In this document: in pieces, positions 55,981-64,000 of the stretch
Layout of the letters: each line of letters begins with the position of its first letter
How positions within the stretch are numbered: the stretch's first letter is position 1
Assembly: GCF_003072645.1 (NCBI RefSeq)
Contig: NZ_CP028897.1
Span: forward strand, 1,067,658-1,131,657
Reading direction: 5' to 3'
Source of the DNA: Dongshaea marina
Lineage (GTDB): Bacteria > Pseudomonadota > Gammaproteobacteria > Enterobacterales > Aeromonadaceae
DNA length: 64,000 nucleotides
Position numbers and translations under genes: made by a program
Notes under the pieces: model-generated
What the model saw: only the letters and a program-made list of their open reading frames with translations
Databases searched by the model: none
Told to the model about the DNA's origin: nothing

Positions 55981-56790
55981 TCAGGCTTTGGTTGCCTTGT
56001 CGATCGCTTGCTGCAGCTGAGGCAGTGGTGCGTAGCCCGGATAAACCGTGGTGCTCTCAAGATTTGCACCCTTGGTTGGCATCACGATAAAGGCTGGGGT
56101 TCCACGCAGTTGCAGTGTCTGCAGACCAAACTTGAGGTTACTCATTACCCGGCCATTGAGGGAGCCATCTTTGATCTCCTTCTCTGCCTTGGTGATATCG
56201 ATCTTAAGCTTGGTGGCGATGCTATTGATATCCTTCACCGTCAGGGCACCTTCATCCTTACCGCTTGCAAACACGGCATCATGGTATTGGATGTATAGCT
56301 TGGATCCACCCTGCTGGTAGGCATACATACCCATCTCAGCGGCATAGCCCGATGCCTGCCAGCGCTGGGCAAAAATTGGGAACTCCTTGAAGACAAAGCG
56401 CACGCCAGGGTTGTTCTTCATCAACTGCTCAACCACTGAGTAAGCCTGGTGGCACACGGCACACTGATAATCAAAAAACTCAACCACGGTTACCTTGGCA
56501 TCTTTAGGGCCGACCACAGGGGTGAGTGGGTCATTGATGATCTTCTGGCTGTTATCCAGGACGGTCTGCTTGAGCTGAGCGGTTTGCTTTTCCATCTCCT
56601 GCTGCTGCAGTTTCTGGCTCGCTTTGATCAGCACTTCCGGATGATCGATGATGTATTGTGCCGCGATCTGGCCGATCTGCTCGTCGCTACGGGTTGCAGT
56701 CGCGGTGTTGCTGTCTTTTGCCGGAGAGCAGGCACTCAGAGCCGAGGCGCCCAGAGCGATCATCGCCAGTGTGAGAACTTTTTTCTTCAT
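55981..56790 (-). CDS. DsbA-family thiol-disulfide lipoprotein
   Basis: A 269-residue predicted lipoprotein (LSAC lipobox near residue 21). The N-terminal helical region SDEQIGQIAAQYIIDHPEVL is typical of Com1/ScsC-like proteins that oligomerise. A thioredoxin fold follows with active site CAVC (DYQCAVCHQAY) and cis-Pro loop GTPAFIV. Probably a periplasmic disulfide isomerase or oxidase. ATG 56790 with AAGGA ten bases upstream is preferred over the longer frame. Divergent from trhP. Confidence 0.88.
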   Translation of the reverse strand: MKKKVLTLAMIALGASALSACSPAKDSNTATATRSDEQIGQIAAQYIIDHPEVLIKASQKLQQQEMEKQTAQLKQTVLDNSQKIINDPLTPVVGPKDAKVTVVEFFDYQCAVCHQAYSVVEQLMKNNPGVRFVFKEFPIFAQRWQASGYAAEMGMYAYQQGGSKLYIQYHDAVFASGKDEGALTVKDINSIATKLKIDITKAEKEIKDGSLNGRVMSNLKFGLQTLQLRGTPAFIVMPTKGANLESTTVYPGYAPLPQLQQAIDKATKA

Positions 56791-57045
56791 GGATGCAGTT
56801 TCCTTAGGGGCTTGCGTCAAACCATTCAATGAGAGCAGCCATAGTATCAGTGTCAGGGGGATGCGCAAAACTCTTGTATCGGCACTTTTGGCGACATGGC
56901 TTTGTCCCGGGTGTGCACGGGAACCCTGTCGCTGCTTGTATTATATACAGCCAGCGATTGCATGGTGGTGCATAAGCCAGTAGAATCGCGCCTTCGATAC
57001 CATCAGGTGGTATCGCCTGACCTGTCATCAGAAAAGAAACACACT

Positions 57046-58397
57046 ATGCTCAAACCAGAATTACTCTCTCCGGCGGGAACGCTGAAGAATATGCGCTATG
57101 CCTTTGCCTATGGTGCCGATGCCGTTTATGCGGGCCAGCCACGTTATAGCCTGCGGGTGCGCAACAACGAATTTAACCACGAGAACCTGAAGCTTGGGAT
57201 TGATGAAGCTCATGCTCTGGGTAAAAAGTTCTATGTGGTGGTGAATATCCAGCCCACAACGCCAAGCTTAAGACCTTCATTCGCGATCTTAAGCCTGTGG
57301 TCGAGATGGGGCCGGATGCACTGATCATGTCCGATCCTGGTCTCATCATGCTGGTGCGGGAAAACTTCCCGAATATGCCAATCCACCTGTCGGTGCAGGC
57401 CAATGCGGTCAACTGGGCGACGGTTAAGTTCTGGGAGACCCAGGGTGTTGAGCGGGTGATCCTGTCCCGTGAGCTCTCAATCGAAGAGATTGCCGAGATC
57501 CGTGAGAAGTGTCCGAAGATGGAGCTGGAAGTCTTTGTTCATGGTGCCTTGTGTATGGCCTACTCCGGGCGTTGCCTGCTGTCTGGTTATATCAACAAGC
57601 GCGATCCCAATCAGGGAACCTGCACCAACGCCTGCCGCTGGTCCTACAATGTGCATGAAGCCAAAGAGGATGAGGCGGGGCAGATTGTCGCGGTGCAGAA
57701 GGTGGATCCGACCCTTGGTATCGGAGCTCCGAGCGATGATGTGGTGCTGCTGGAAGAGAAAAATCGCCCCGGCGAGATGATGAGTGCCTTCGAAGATGAA
57801 CATGGCACCTATATCATGAACTCCAAGGATCTGCGGGCGATTGAGCACGTGGCACGCCTGACCGAGCTTGGGGTGCACTCCCTGAAGATCGAGGGGCGGA
57901 CCAAGTCTTTCTATTACTGCGCCCGCACCGCCCAGGTCTATCGCAAGGCGATCGATGATGCCTGTGCCGGTAAGCCGTTTGATCCGGCTCTGCTGGGGAC
58001 CCTGGACAACCTTGCCAGCCGGGGCTATACCGAGGGCTTCTTCCGCCGCCATGTGCATAGTGATATGCAGAACTATGAGTATGGTTACTCAGTATCCGAT
58101 AAGCAGCAGTTTGTGGGCGAGGTGACCGGTGAAAAGGATGGGATGCTGGAGATCGCGGTGAAGAACCGCTTTGAGCTTGGCAACAGCATCGAGCTGATGA
58201 CCCCGCAGGGCAACTATCAGTTGGTCCTGTCACAGATCATCAATCGCAAGGGTGAGTCTGTCGAGGTTGCTCCCGGCAACGGACATACAGTGTATATTGA
58301 GAAGCCTGCGGGGCTTAGCAACAGTGAGTTTGGCCTGTTGATGCGTAACCTCGACGAGGGGCAAGATACTCGCAATCCGCATAAGCAGGGGAGCTGA
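57046..58397 (+). pseudogene. trhP: tRNA 5-hydroxyuridine modification protein TrhP (YegQ), apparent frameshift
   Basis: A U32-peptidase-family protein that helps hydroxylate wobble uridine 34 in several tRNAs. The N-terminal part (MLKPELLSPAGTLKNMRYAF, GADAVYAGQPRYSLR) and the rest (VEMGPDALIMSDPGLIMLV, GALCMAYSGRCLLSGYINKR, CTNACRW) are joined if one C is added to the CCC at 57253-57255, restoring NIQPHNAKLKTFIRDLKPVV and a 450-residue product (E. coli about 453). The gene ends one base before the yfhL-type ferredoxin gene. Confidence 0.88.
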
Positions 58398-58398
58398 G

Positions 58399-58656
58399 AT
58401 GGCTTATCAAATCACCAAAGAGTGTATCAATTGTGATATGTGCGAGCCGGAGTGTCCAAATCAGGCGATCACCTTTGGTGAAGAGATCTATGAAATCGAC
58501 CCGGATCGCTGCACTGAGTGTGTGGGCTTTTATGATAAGCCGACCTGTGTCAGTGTGTGCGCCATCAACTGTGTAGTGCTGGATCCCGAGCACCAGGAGA
58601 CACCTGAGCAGCTCAAGAAAAAAGCGCAACAACTTCACCCCGAGCTTAAATTCTGA
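58399..58656 (+). CDS. yfhL: YfhL-family 2[4Fe-4S] ferredoxin
   Basis: An 85-residue alvin-type ferredoxin. First cluster motif CINCDMCEPECPNQAI (Cys9, 12, 15, 19). The second is CTECVGFYDKPTCVSVC with the 6-8 residue insertion typical of YfhL/Allochromatium ferredoxins, plus an additional Cys. Starts one base after trhP, so the two are translationally linked; an electron-donor role for TrhP is an inference from this. Terminator follows. Confidence 0.93.
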   Translation: MAYQITKECINCDMCEPECPNQAITFGEEIYEIDPDRCTECVGFYDKPTCVSVCAINCVVLDPEHQETPEQLKKKAQQLHPELKF

Positions 58657-58680
58657 TCCGCTTCTGTCTGGATTGAATCA

Positions 58681-58706
58681 AGCCAGCCCAGCGGGCTGGC
58701 TTTTTT
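58681..58706 (+). terminator. rho-independent terminator after yfhL
   Basis: AGCCAGCCC / GGGCTGGCT stem, 3-nt loop, then TTTTTT. Confidence 0.92.
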
Positions 58707-58835
58707 GATCCTAAAAAAGCAGTCGCGTTATAAATTGATAACTCAGGTTTTCTGGAATAAAACAATGTTGTAACATCGGGGCTCAACAATCCTGTCCCCC
58801 TCTCCCTGGGGCCAACCATTAACTAGGAGATATGG

Positions 58836-60095
58836 ATGTTAGATCACACCCCGATCGCAGATTATGATCCCGAGCTGTGGGCTGCTATTTCGGCCGAAAA
58901 CGACCGTCAGGAGCAGCATATTGAGTTGATTGCCTCAGAAAACTACACCAGTCCACAGGTGATGGAGGTTCAGGGCTCCCAGTTAACCAACAAGTATGCC
59001 GAGGGATATCCGGCCCGTCGCTACTATGGTGGTTGTGAATATGTTGATAAAGCAGAGGCTTTGGCGATTGAGCGAGCCAAGGCGCTGTTTGGTGCAGATT
59101 ATGTGAATGTTCAACCACACTCAGGCTCTCAGGCCAATGCTGCGGTTTACATGGCGCTGCTTCAGCCGGGTGATACCGTGCTTGGAATGAGCCTGTCCGA
59201 TGGTGGGCACCTGACTCACGGCTCACCGGTGAGCTTTTCCGGAAAGATCTATAACGCCGTCACCTATGGAATTGATGAGCAGGGGCTCATCGACTATGAC
59301 GAGGTGGCACGCCTGGCGCGTGAGCATCAGCCTAAAATGATCATTGGCGGCTTCTCGGCCTACTCCGGCCTGGTGGACTGGGCACGTTTTCGCGCAATTG
59401 CCGATGAGGTGGGAGCCTACCTGATGGTGGATATGGCCCATGTCGCAGGTCTGATTGCCGCGGGTCTCTATCCCAATCCACTTCCTCATGCCCATGTGGT
59501 GACCACCACAACCCATAAGACCCTGGCTGGCCCACGTGGAGGTTTGATCCTGGCCTCTAATGGTGATGAGAAATTCTATAAGAAATTCGACTCGGCCGTT
59601 TTCCCCGGCTCTCAGGGTGGCCCCCTGATGCATGTGATCGCTGCCAAGGCGGTGGCCTTTAAAGAGGCGATGAGCCCTGAGTTTAAGGCTTATCAGCAGC
59701 AGGTGGTGGATAATGCCAAGGCGATGGCAGAGGTCATTCAGCAGCGCGGCTATGACATTGTCTCCGGTGGCACCGAAAATCACCTGTTTTTGCTGAGCCT
59801 GGTGGGCAAGGGGATCACGGGTAAGGAAGCGGATGCTGCCCTGGGTCAGGCCAACATCACGGTGAATAAAAACTCGGTACCGAACGATCCCGAGTCGCCC
59901 TTTGTGACTTCGGGGATCCGCATCGGCACCCCTGCAATCACCCGTCGTGGACTGGGTGTGGAGCAGGCGAAGCTATTGGCCGGTTGGATCTGTGATGTGC
60001 TCGATGGGATCAAGGATCCGGCGGTGATTGAGCAAACCAAGCAGAAGGTTCTACAGCTGTGCCGGGACTACCCTGTATACAGCAATAACCGTTAA
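58836..60095 (+). CDS. glyA: serine hydroxymethyltransferase
   Basis: A 419-residue PLP enzyme that converts serine and tetrahydrofolate to glycine and methylene-THF. [20 protein letters not shown], the YYGGCEYVD block, and the PLP Lys228 in [16 protein letters not shown] are diagnostic. AGGAGA is five bases before the ATG. In many gammaproteobacteria glyA is followed by nrdR; here solute-binding-protein genes and arsC separate them. Confidence 0.98.
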   Translation: MLDHTPIADYDPELWAAISAENDRQEQHIELIASENYTSPQVMEVQGSQLTNKYAEGYPARRYYGGCEYVDKAEALAIERAKALFGADYVNVQPHSGSQANAAVYMALLQPGDTVLGMSLSDGGHLTHGSPVSFSGKIYNAVTYGIDEQGLIDYDEVARLAREHQPKMIIGGFSAYSGLVDWARFRAIADEVGAYLMVDMAHVAGLIAAGLYPNPLPHAHVVTTTTHKTLAGPRGGLILASNGDEKFYKKFDSAVFPGSQGGPLMHVIAAKAVAFKEAMSPEFKAYQQQVVDNAKAMAEVIQQRGYDIVSGGTENHLFLLSLVGKGITGKEADAALGQANITVNKNSVPNDPESPFVTSGIRIGTPAITRRGLGVEQAKLLAGWICDVLDGIKDPAVIEQTKQKVLQLCRDYPVYSNNR

Positions 60096-60129
60096 TCTCC
60101 TTTGTCCCCGCTGCTTCAGACGGCGGGGA

Positions 60130-60904
60130 TTACCCTTCATTACTGACGGCTCTGTTTATCTTTTTAAAGCAACGGGTCACCCGTCGCGAAGCATCCTTCT
60201 CTTTATAGAGCCTGAGCCCCGTATTAAAGCTATTGATCAGCTCCTGTGCGCCAGACACCTCTTTACTAACCAGAAAGTAGTGCTCCTTGACCGACAGGGG
60301 GTGGGGAGAGTTGCCGGTATCTCTTAGCTGCTGGCGAAAATGATTTCTGATGAGAAAGAAGCCCACACATTGGTTGATGGGGAATAGATCGATTTTACCC
60401 TCGAACAGCTTGTGCAGGTTTTCCATATCAGTATTTGCGGTAATGATTTTGACCCTCGGGTTCTTTTTGACCTCTTCATATTCCGGACCATACCAGTAGC
60501 CTTGGGTGGCTCCTATGGTGAGCTCTTGTTTTGTGGCGAGCCTCTCCCAGTTAAAGGGGCCTTGGGATTATCTTTGAGATAAAACCAGTAGACGCTGGTG
60601 GTAAAAGCCGGATCACTGTAATAGAAGTATTTGGCTCTCTCCTCACTATAACTCCAGCTGATGGTTGCCTGGTATTCACCTTGCTTGGCATCCTCGAATG
60701 CCTGCTCCCAGTTGGGCAGAAAGTGATAATGTGCGGTGATCCCCTGGCTTGCCAGAACGGCTGTGGTTATCTGTGGGGATATGCCGCCACCTTCGAGAGA
60801 CTCCGAGTTCCAGGGGGCCACTCGGCATTGGCGATGTTGACCACCTGGCTAGCGAAAGCGAAGTGACTCAGGCACATGAGTAGGGTAGCGAATAGTAGAT
60901 GCAT
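60130..60904 (-). pseudogene. periplasmic solute-binding protein (SBP_bac_3-type), two apparent frameshifts
   Basis: Paralogue of the gene at 62057-62827, with signal peptide MHLLFATLLMCLSHFAFA from ATG 60904 (AAGGTAGG upstream). Two single-base losses split it: the 5-nt C/G run at 60813-60817 (restored AEWPPWNSESL) and the 4-nt run at 60556-60559 (restored NPKAPFNWERL, GATQGYWYGPEY). Corrected length is 258 residues, against 256 for the paralogue. Convergent with glyA. No transporter genes nearby. Confidence 0.78.
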
Positions 60905-61065
60905 CTTTATCCTACCTTGATGAAGAGGCCTTGAGATAAGTATAGTGACAGATGCACCCCGATTCGCCGGAGTTTGAGTTAGGTTGCTGATCTCTGGACT
61001 AAACCCTTAGCTACAAGCTGTCGCCCTGGCTCTTTATCATGAGAGCCTATCCATGTTACCCGAGA

Positions 61066-61839
61066 CTATTGGTAGCTTTGGACGATCTCTTGTAGCTGAC
61101 CATTTTTCTTCATCTTGGTCAGCTCCCGATTGAACGCATCAACAAAAGACAGCCATTTCTTGTTGAACATCAGTCGATAGTCCACATCGCCCACATCCTG
61201 TTTGGAGATCGCAAAATAGCCTTGCCATTGATGTCGGCGAATAAGCCAGCGCCCCACCCATTCATTGACGATGGCACCATCAAACCGATAAGGAGCCAAT
61301 AGTAGCTTTCTGAGCTGCTGATAGCTGTCCATGTCATCCATGCGTAAGATCTGGTGCGTGTTGAAATAGGGAGCCAGCTTCGGGTAATGGTAGCCAAGTT
61401 GGGCACGCAACTTCTTGCCGATCAAATCTTTAGGGGAGCTAAACTGAAGTGGTCTCTGAATCGGGGAGAAAATCACATCTCGTGCTTTGAACATAGGCTC
61501 ACTGAAAATGAACTGCTCGGGGTCAGGAGTCCACTCCATCGCTCGGGCAGTGGCATCCAGCTGGCCAAATCGCATCGATTGATCGACTCGTTTGCGTGGA
61601 GTCTTCACAGGGACAAGCCGGTAACCTTGCTGTTTTGCCACTCTTGATAGGATATCCCAGATGATCCCAGTGGGGAGACCCTCTTTATGGACGATCAGAT
61701 AGGGAGGGTTTCCACGGGGAGGAATGCTAAAGCGCAGCAGCTTTTCGGTTGCCCGGGCCGGGAGACTTGATAACAGAAGGCACAGTGTGGCTCCCAGAAG
61801 AAGGGATAGTGAAATTCTCTTTTTGAGACTCGTTTGCAT
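61066..61839 (-). CDS. periplasmic solute-binding protein (SBP_bac_3-type)
   Basis: A 257-residue protein with a signal peptide (hydrophobic 11-24, cleavage near ARATE). Type-2 binding-protein pattern: LLRFSIPPRGNPPYLIVHKEGLPTGIIWDIL, FGQLDATARAMEWTPDPEQFIFSEPMF, LIGKKLRAQLGYHYP, and VDAFNRELTKMKKNGQLQEIV at the end. It belongs to a different subgroup from its two neighbours (which share NPKAP.. and FPINQCVGFF). Probably binds an amino-acid-like ligand; partner unknown. Confidence 0.82.
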   Translation of the reverse strand: MQTSLKKRISLSLLLGATLCLLLSSLPARATEKLLRFSIPPRGNPPYLIVHKEGLPTGIIWDILSRVAKQQGYRLVPVKTPRKRVDQSMRFGQLDATARAMEWTPDPEQFIFSEPMFKARDVIFSPIQRPLQFSSPKDLIGKKLRAQLGYHYPKLAPYFNTHQILRMDDMDSYQQLRKLLLAPYRFDGAIVNEWVGRWLIRRHQWQGYFAISKQDVGDVDYRLMFNKKWLSFVDAFNRELTKMKKNGQLQEIVQSYQ

Positions 61840-62056
61840 TGCTCATCTCCCTAAGCTCTCCCCTGAGTATAGGGGACTATAGCACTGGCTTATCCTGATT
61901 GCTGAGACGGTGGTGCTATTTTGGGAAATGTCTCGGGCTCTTCTGCAAGACTGTCGCTGGTTGGCAACCAAAGTTAGATTGATCAGATGAAAAGAGGGGG
62001 AAGCAAAGAGCTTGCAAGCTGGATGCCTCGGGGAGTGAGCAACATTGTGGTTCATA

Positions 62057-62827
62057 TTACCTGATGGACTCGTAGCAACGGATCCTGAGTTTTGACGATT
62101 TCTCAGCCTTGTATTGTTTGAGTCCCTCATTAAATTTAGCAACCACCTGCTCAGCATTTGGAATGCGCTTGCTGACAATCAGAAAGTGCTCTTTCACTGA
62201 GAGGGGGTGGGGGGAATTACTGATCTGGTGTACTGCCTGCTTAAACCTGGATTTCAGCAGGAAAAAACCGACGCACTGGTTGATCGGAAAGAGATCGATC
62301 TTTCCATCAAGCAGCTTTTGAAAATTGATATTATCTGAGTCTTCCAGAACTATATTGATTCTTTCATCTTTGAGCATCTTTCCATACTCGGGGCCATACC
62401 AGTATCCGCGGGTGGCACCGATCACCAATCCCTGATGCTGTTGAAGCTTGTCCCACTCAAAGGGCGCCTTGGGATTATCTTTGAGATAGAACCAGTAGAC
62501 ATTGGAGGTAAAGACAGGATCGCTGTAGAGAAAATACTTGGCTCGCTCCTCGTTATAAACATAGCCGATGGAGCTATCGTATTGGCCCTGTTTGGCTGTC
62601 TCAAATGCCTCTTTCCAGGTTTTGAGATGGTGAAATTTTGCGGTGATACCCGAGTGGGCAAATGCGGCACGCACAATCTGTGGGGCAATTCCATCCCCCT
62701 TGAGGTGAACAGAGTTCAGGGGTGGCCACTCTGCATCAGTGACTGTGACCACCTGAGTTGCATATATTTGCTGGCTAAAGCCAAGTAAAAGCCCAAACAG
62801 AGCCGTCCTGAGGAATGATGCCCGCAT
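62057..62827 (-). CDS. periplasmic solute-binding protein (SBP_bac_3-type)
   Basis: A 256-residue protein with a signal peptide ending QIYATQ. Block VTDAEWPPLNSVHLKGDGIAPQIV, then YNEERAKYFLYSDPVFTSNVYWFYLKDNPKAPF and IDLFPINQCVGFFLLKSRF. The last two blocks are shared almost verbatim with the broken gene at 60130-60904, so these are recent duplicates interrupted by a third subgroup member. Free-standing, without permease or ATPase. Confidence 0.85.
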   Translation of the reverse strand: MRASFLRTALFGLLLGFSQQIYATQVVTVTDAEWPPLNSVHLKGDGIAPQIVRAAFAHSGITAKFHHLKTWKEAFETAKQGQYDSSIGYVYNEERAKYFLYSDPVFTSNVYWFYLKDNPKAPFEWDKLQQHQGLVIGATRGYWYGPEYGKMLKDERINIVLEDSDNINFQKLLDGKIDLFPINQCVGFFLLKSRFKQAVHQISNSPHPLSVKEHFLIVSKRIPNAEQVVAKFNEGLKQYKAEKSSKLRIRCYESIR

Positions 62828-63107
62828 AAGGGTTGAACTCTATCGCTTATCTCATGATGCTTCTTTGAGTATAGAGTGATGAGGTTTTATCTGCTTTGAG
62901 GACAGTTTTATTTAACAGAGGTAAAACTGTCCTCTACTCTGGCACATGAGTGGCGATTATCCTCCCTGATAATCTCTTATAGTTTGGGTGCTTGCGACGC
63001 GTTGCGCCGACTTGTCGTTGCTTTCTGCCGTAACTGGTTCGCCACATAAGGCTCAGGTTTGTCTCTGGGGTAGTGTCGGCGAACCGAGCTTGCTTTAATG
63101 AAAAGCT

Positions 63108-63527
63108 TTAGCTCTTATTTGATGTCGAGATAACAACCTCGCCATCCTCTTTTGAGAAAGCTGTTTGCTGGGGATTGGGTAAAATATCCAGCACCTTCTC
63201 TGAAGGGCGACACAGCCTCGTCCCCAGGGGAGTGACAACGATAGGGCGATTGATCAGGATTGGATGCTCCAGCATAGAGTCAATTATTGTCTCGTCACTG
63301 AGCTCAGTGTTATCCAATCCCAGCTCCTGGTAGGGGGTCCCTTTTTGCCGTAGCAGCTCTCCTGGTGTGATTCCCATGGCATTGATGAGTGACAGGAGCC
63401 TTTCCCGGCAGGGAGGGGTTTGCAGGTAATGAATGATGGTAGGCTGTTCACCGCTATTGCGGATCATCGCCAGGGTGTTACGAGAGGTTCCGCACTCCGG
63501 GTTGTGGTAGATGGTGATCTCGGACAT
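63108..63527 (-). CDS. arsC: ArsC-family arsenate reductase (glutaredoxin type)
   Basis: A 139-residue thioredoxin-fold enzyme. Catalytic Cys12 in YHNPECGTSRNTL, the arsenate-binding Arg region INRPIVVTPLGTRLCRPSEKVLDIL, and LLRQKGTPYQELGL. Uses glutathione/glutaredoxin to reduce arsenate to arsenite. No arsR, arsB or acr3 gene flanks it, so export must be encoded elsewhere, as with many house-keeping YffB/ArsC-type copies; the Arg triad favours ArsC over YffB. Confidence 0.9.
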   Translation of the reverse strand: MSEITIYHNPECGTSRNTLAMIRNSGEQPTIIHYLQTPPCRERLLSLINAMGITPGELLRQKGTPYQELGLDNTELSDETIIDSMLEHPILINRPIVVTPLGTRLCRPSEKVLDILPNPQQTAFSKEDGEVVISTSNKS

Positions 63528-63640
63528 TCTGGTTGCTCCTGAGTCAAAAAAGTGATGAAGGAAGTCTCATGCTGACCACTATAAAATAGGAATATTTATA
63601 TTTCTAGATTGTTGGAAATTGAATTTAGTTAGGGTTTAGG

Positions 63641-63649
63641 TTATCCACA
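63641..63649 (+). promoter_or_regulatory. DnaA box
   Basis: TTATCCACA is a perfect DnaA-box nonamer 150 bp before the nrdR start. A single box can occur by chance. Confidence 0.35.
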
Positions 63650-63799
63650 GCAAGATATCTGGTAGCGGGCTCCGGAGTGAGAGTCTTAATAACTTTACGC
63701 ATATCTCCTGATTCCGGGAGCGAATGTGCCCTTGAGTCGGGCATCTTGGGAGTTATCTTGGTACACTCACCTTTTGCGAACTAAATCAGCGGAGGCCGC

Positions 63800-64000
63800 A
63801 TGCATTGCCCTTTTTGTCATGCCCATGACACCAAGGTAATTGACTCTCGTCTGGTTGCCGATGGCCATCAGGTTCGGCGCCGCAGAGAGTGCTTACATTG
63901 TCACGAACGCTTTACCACCTTTGAAACCGCCGAGCTGGTGATGCCCAAGGTGGTCAAGAGTAATGGCAATCGTGAACCCTTTCATGAAGAGAAGCTCCGC
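63800..64000 (+). CDS. nrdR: transcriptional repressor NrdR (partial, runs off the window)
   Basis: The first 67 residues of the ribonucleotide-reductase repressor. The zinc ribbon is formed by Cys3/Cys6 (MHCPFC) and Cys31/Cys34 (ECLHC), followed by RFTTFE and [11 protein letters not shown] leading into the ATP-cone domain, which lies beyond the window. GGAGG lies four bases upstream of the ATG. Usually linked to ribD; the riboflavin genes may follow outside the window. Confidence 0.95.
   Translation, partial: MHCPFCHAHDTKVIDSRLVADGHQVRRRRECLHCHERFTTFETAELVMPKVVKSNGNREPFHEEKLR

Noticed and set aside
60061-60135. Terminator between glyA and the broken solute-binding gene
   Set aside because: A TCCCCGC/GCGGGGA stem exists but has no T tract on either strand; too weak to list as a terminator.

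Overview
The window is a chromosomal segment of a gammaproteobacterium, with mid-range GC and E. coli-like house-keeping genes. Two gene orders support this. The fmdB-like/aspS/yebC/ruvCAB run is next to cydABX-ybgE-ybgC-tolQRAB-pal-cpoB-tRNA(Lys/Val)-nadA, which follows E. coli order. Marine or aquatic flavour comes from FabV as enoyl-ACP reductase, a DUF2989-type lipoprotein, many orphan periplasmic solute-binding proteins, and a family of large intergenic repeats. I cannot fix the genus; an Aeromonadales/Alteromonadales/Celerinatantimonas-like lineage is only a guess.

Layout. 0.2-7.9 kb: translation and recombination genes (aspS, yebC, ruvCAB), with three tandem solute-binding-protein paralogues wedged between yebC and ruvC. 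7.9-9.4 kb: two copies of a structured intergenic repeat, then the cyd control region. 9.4-18.7 kb: cytochrome bd oxidase operon (including the small subunit gene cydX) and the Tol-Pal envelope system with a duplicated pal. 18.9-20.3 kb: a tandem array of 13 tRNA genes (7 Lys, 6 Val) in 215-bp units, then nadA. 21.6-27 kb: two uncharacterised minus-strand genes, a 34-residue membrane ORF behind a Pho-box-like promoter, and yeaD/gapA. 27.3-34.4 kb: glycogen/maltodextrin cluster malQ-glgB-glgX, then a frameshifted msrB. 34.6-48.3 kb: HD-GYP phosphodiesterase, lipoprotein, mlaA, another intergenic repeat, lepB, grxA, dacB, radD, fabV, ydiJ-menI. 48.6-54.9 kb: PnuC-family transporter, orphan OppA-like protein, PagL-like lipid A deacylase, EmrD-like exporter with a structured leader, and further repeat copies. 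54.2-60.1 kb: FMN riboswitch-ribB-pdxH, a DsbA-like lipoprotein, trhP(yegQ)-yfhL ferredoxin, glyA. 60.1-64 kb: three more solute-binding proteins, arsC, and the start of nrdR.

Two patterns cut across the window. First, at least five protein genes (ydiJ, msrB, ribB, trhP and one solute-binding protein, the last one twice) are broken by an apparent single-base loss in a C/G homopolymer. Adding one base at each site restores a full-length family member. This looks like sequencing or assembly error more than decay, so these genes are probably intact in the cell. Second, a mosaic intergenic element of about 0.4-0.5 kb occurs complete or in pieces at about 7.9, 8.4, 38.0, 53.7 and 54.1 kb. Its short hairpins keep their base pairing while changing sequence. 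It is the best candidate here for something undescribed.

No prophage, transposase, CRISPR array, restriction or other defence system, or rRNA gene was seen.
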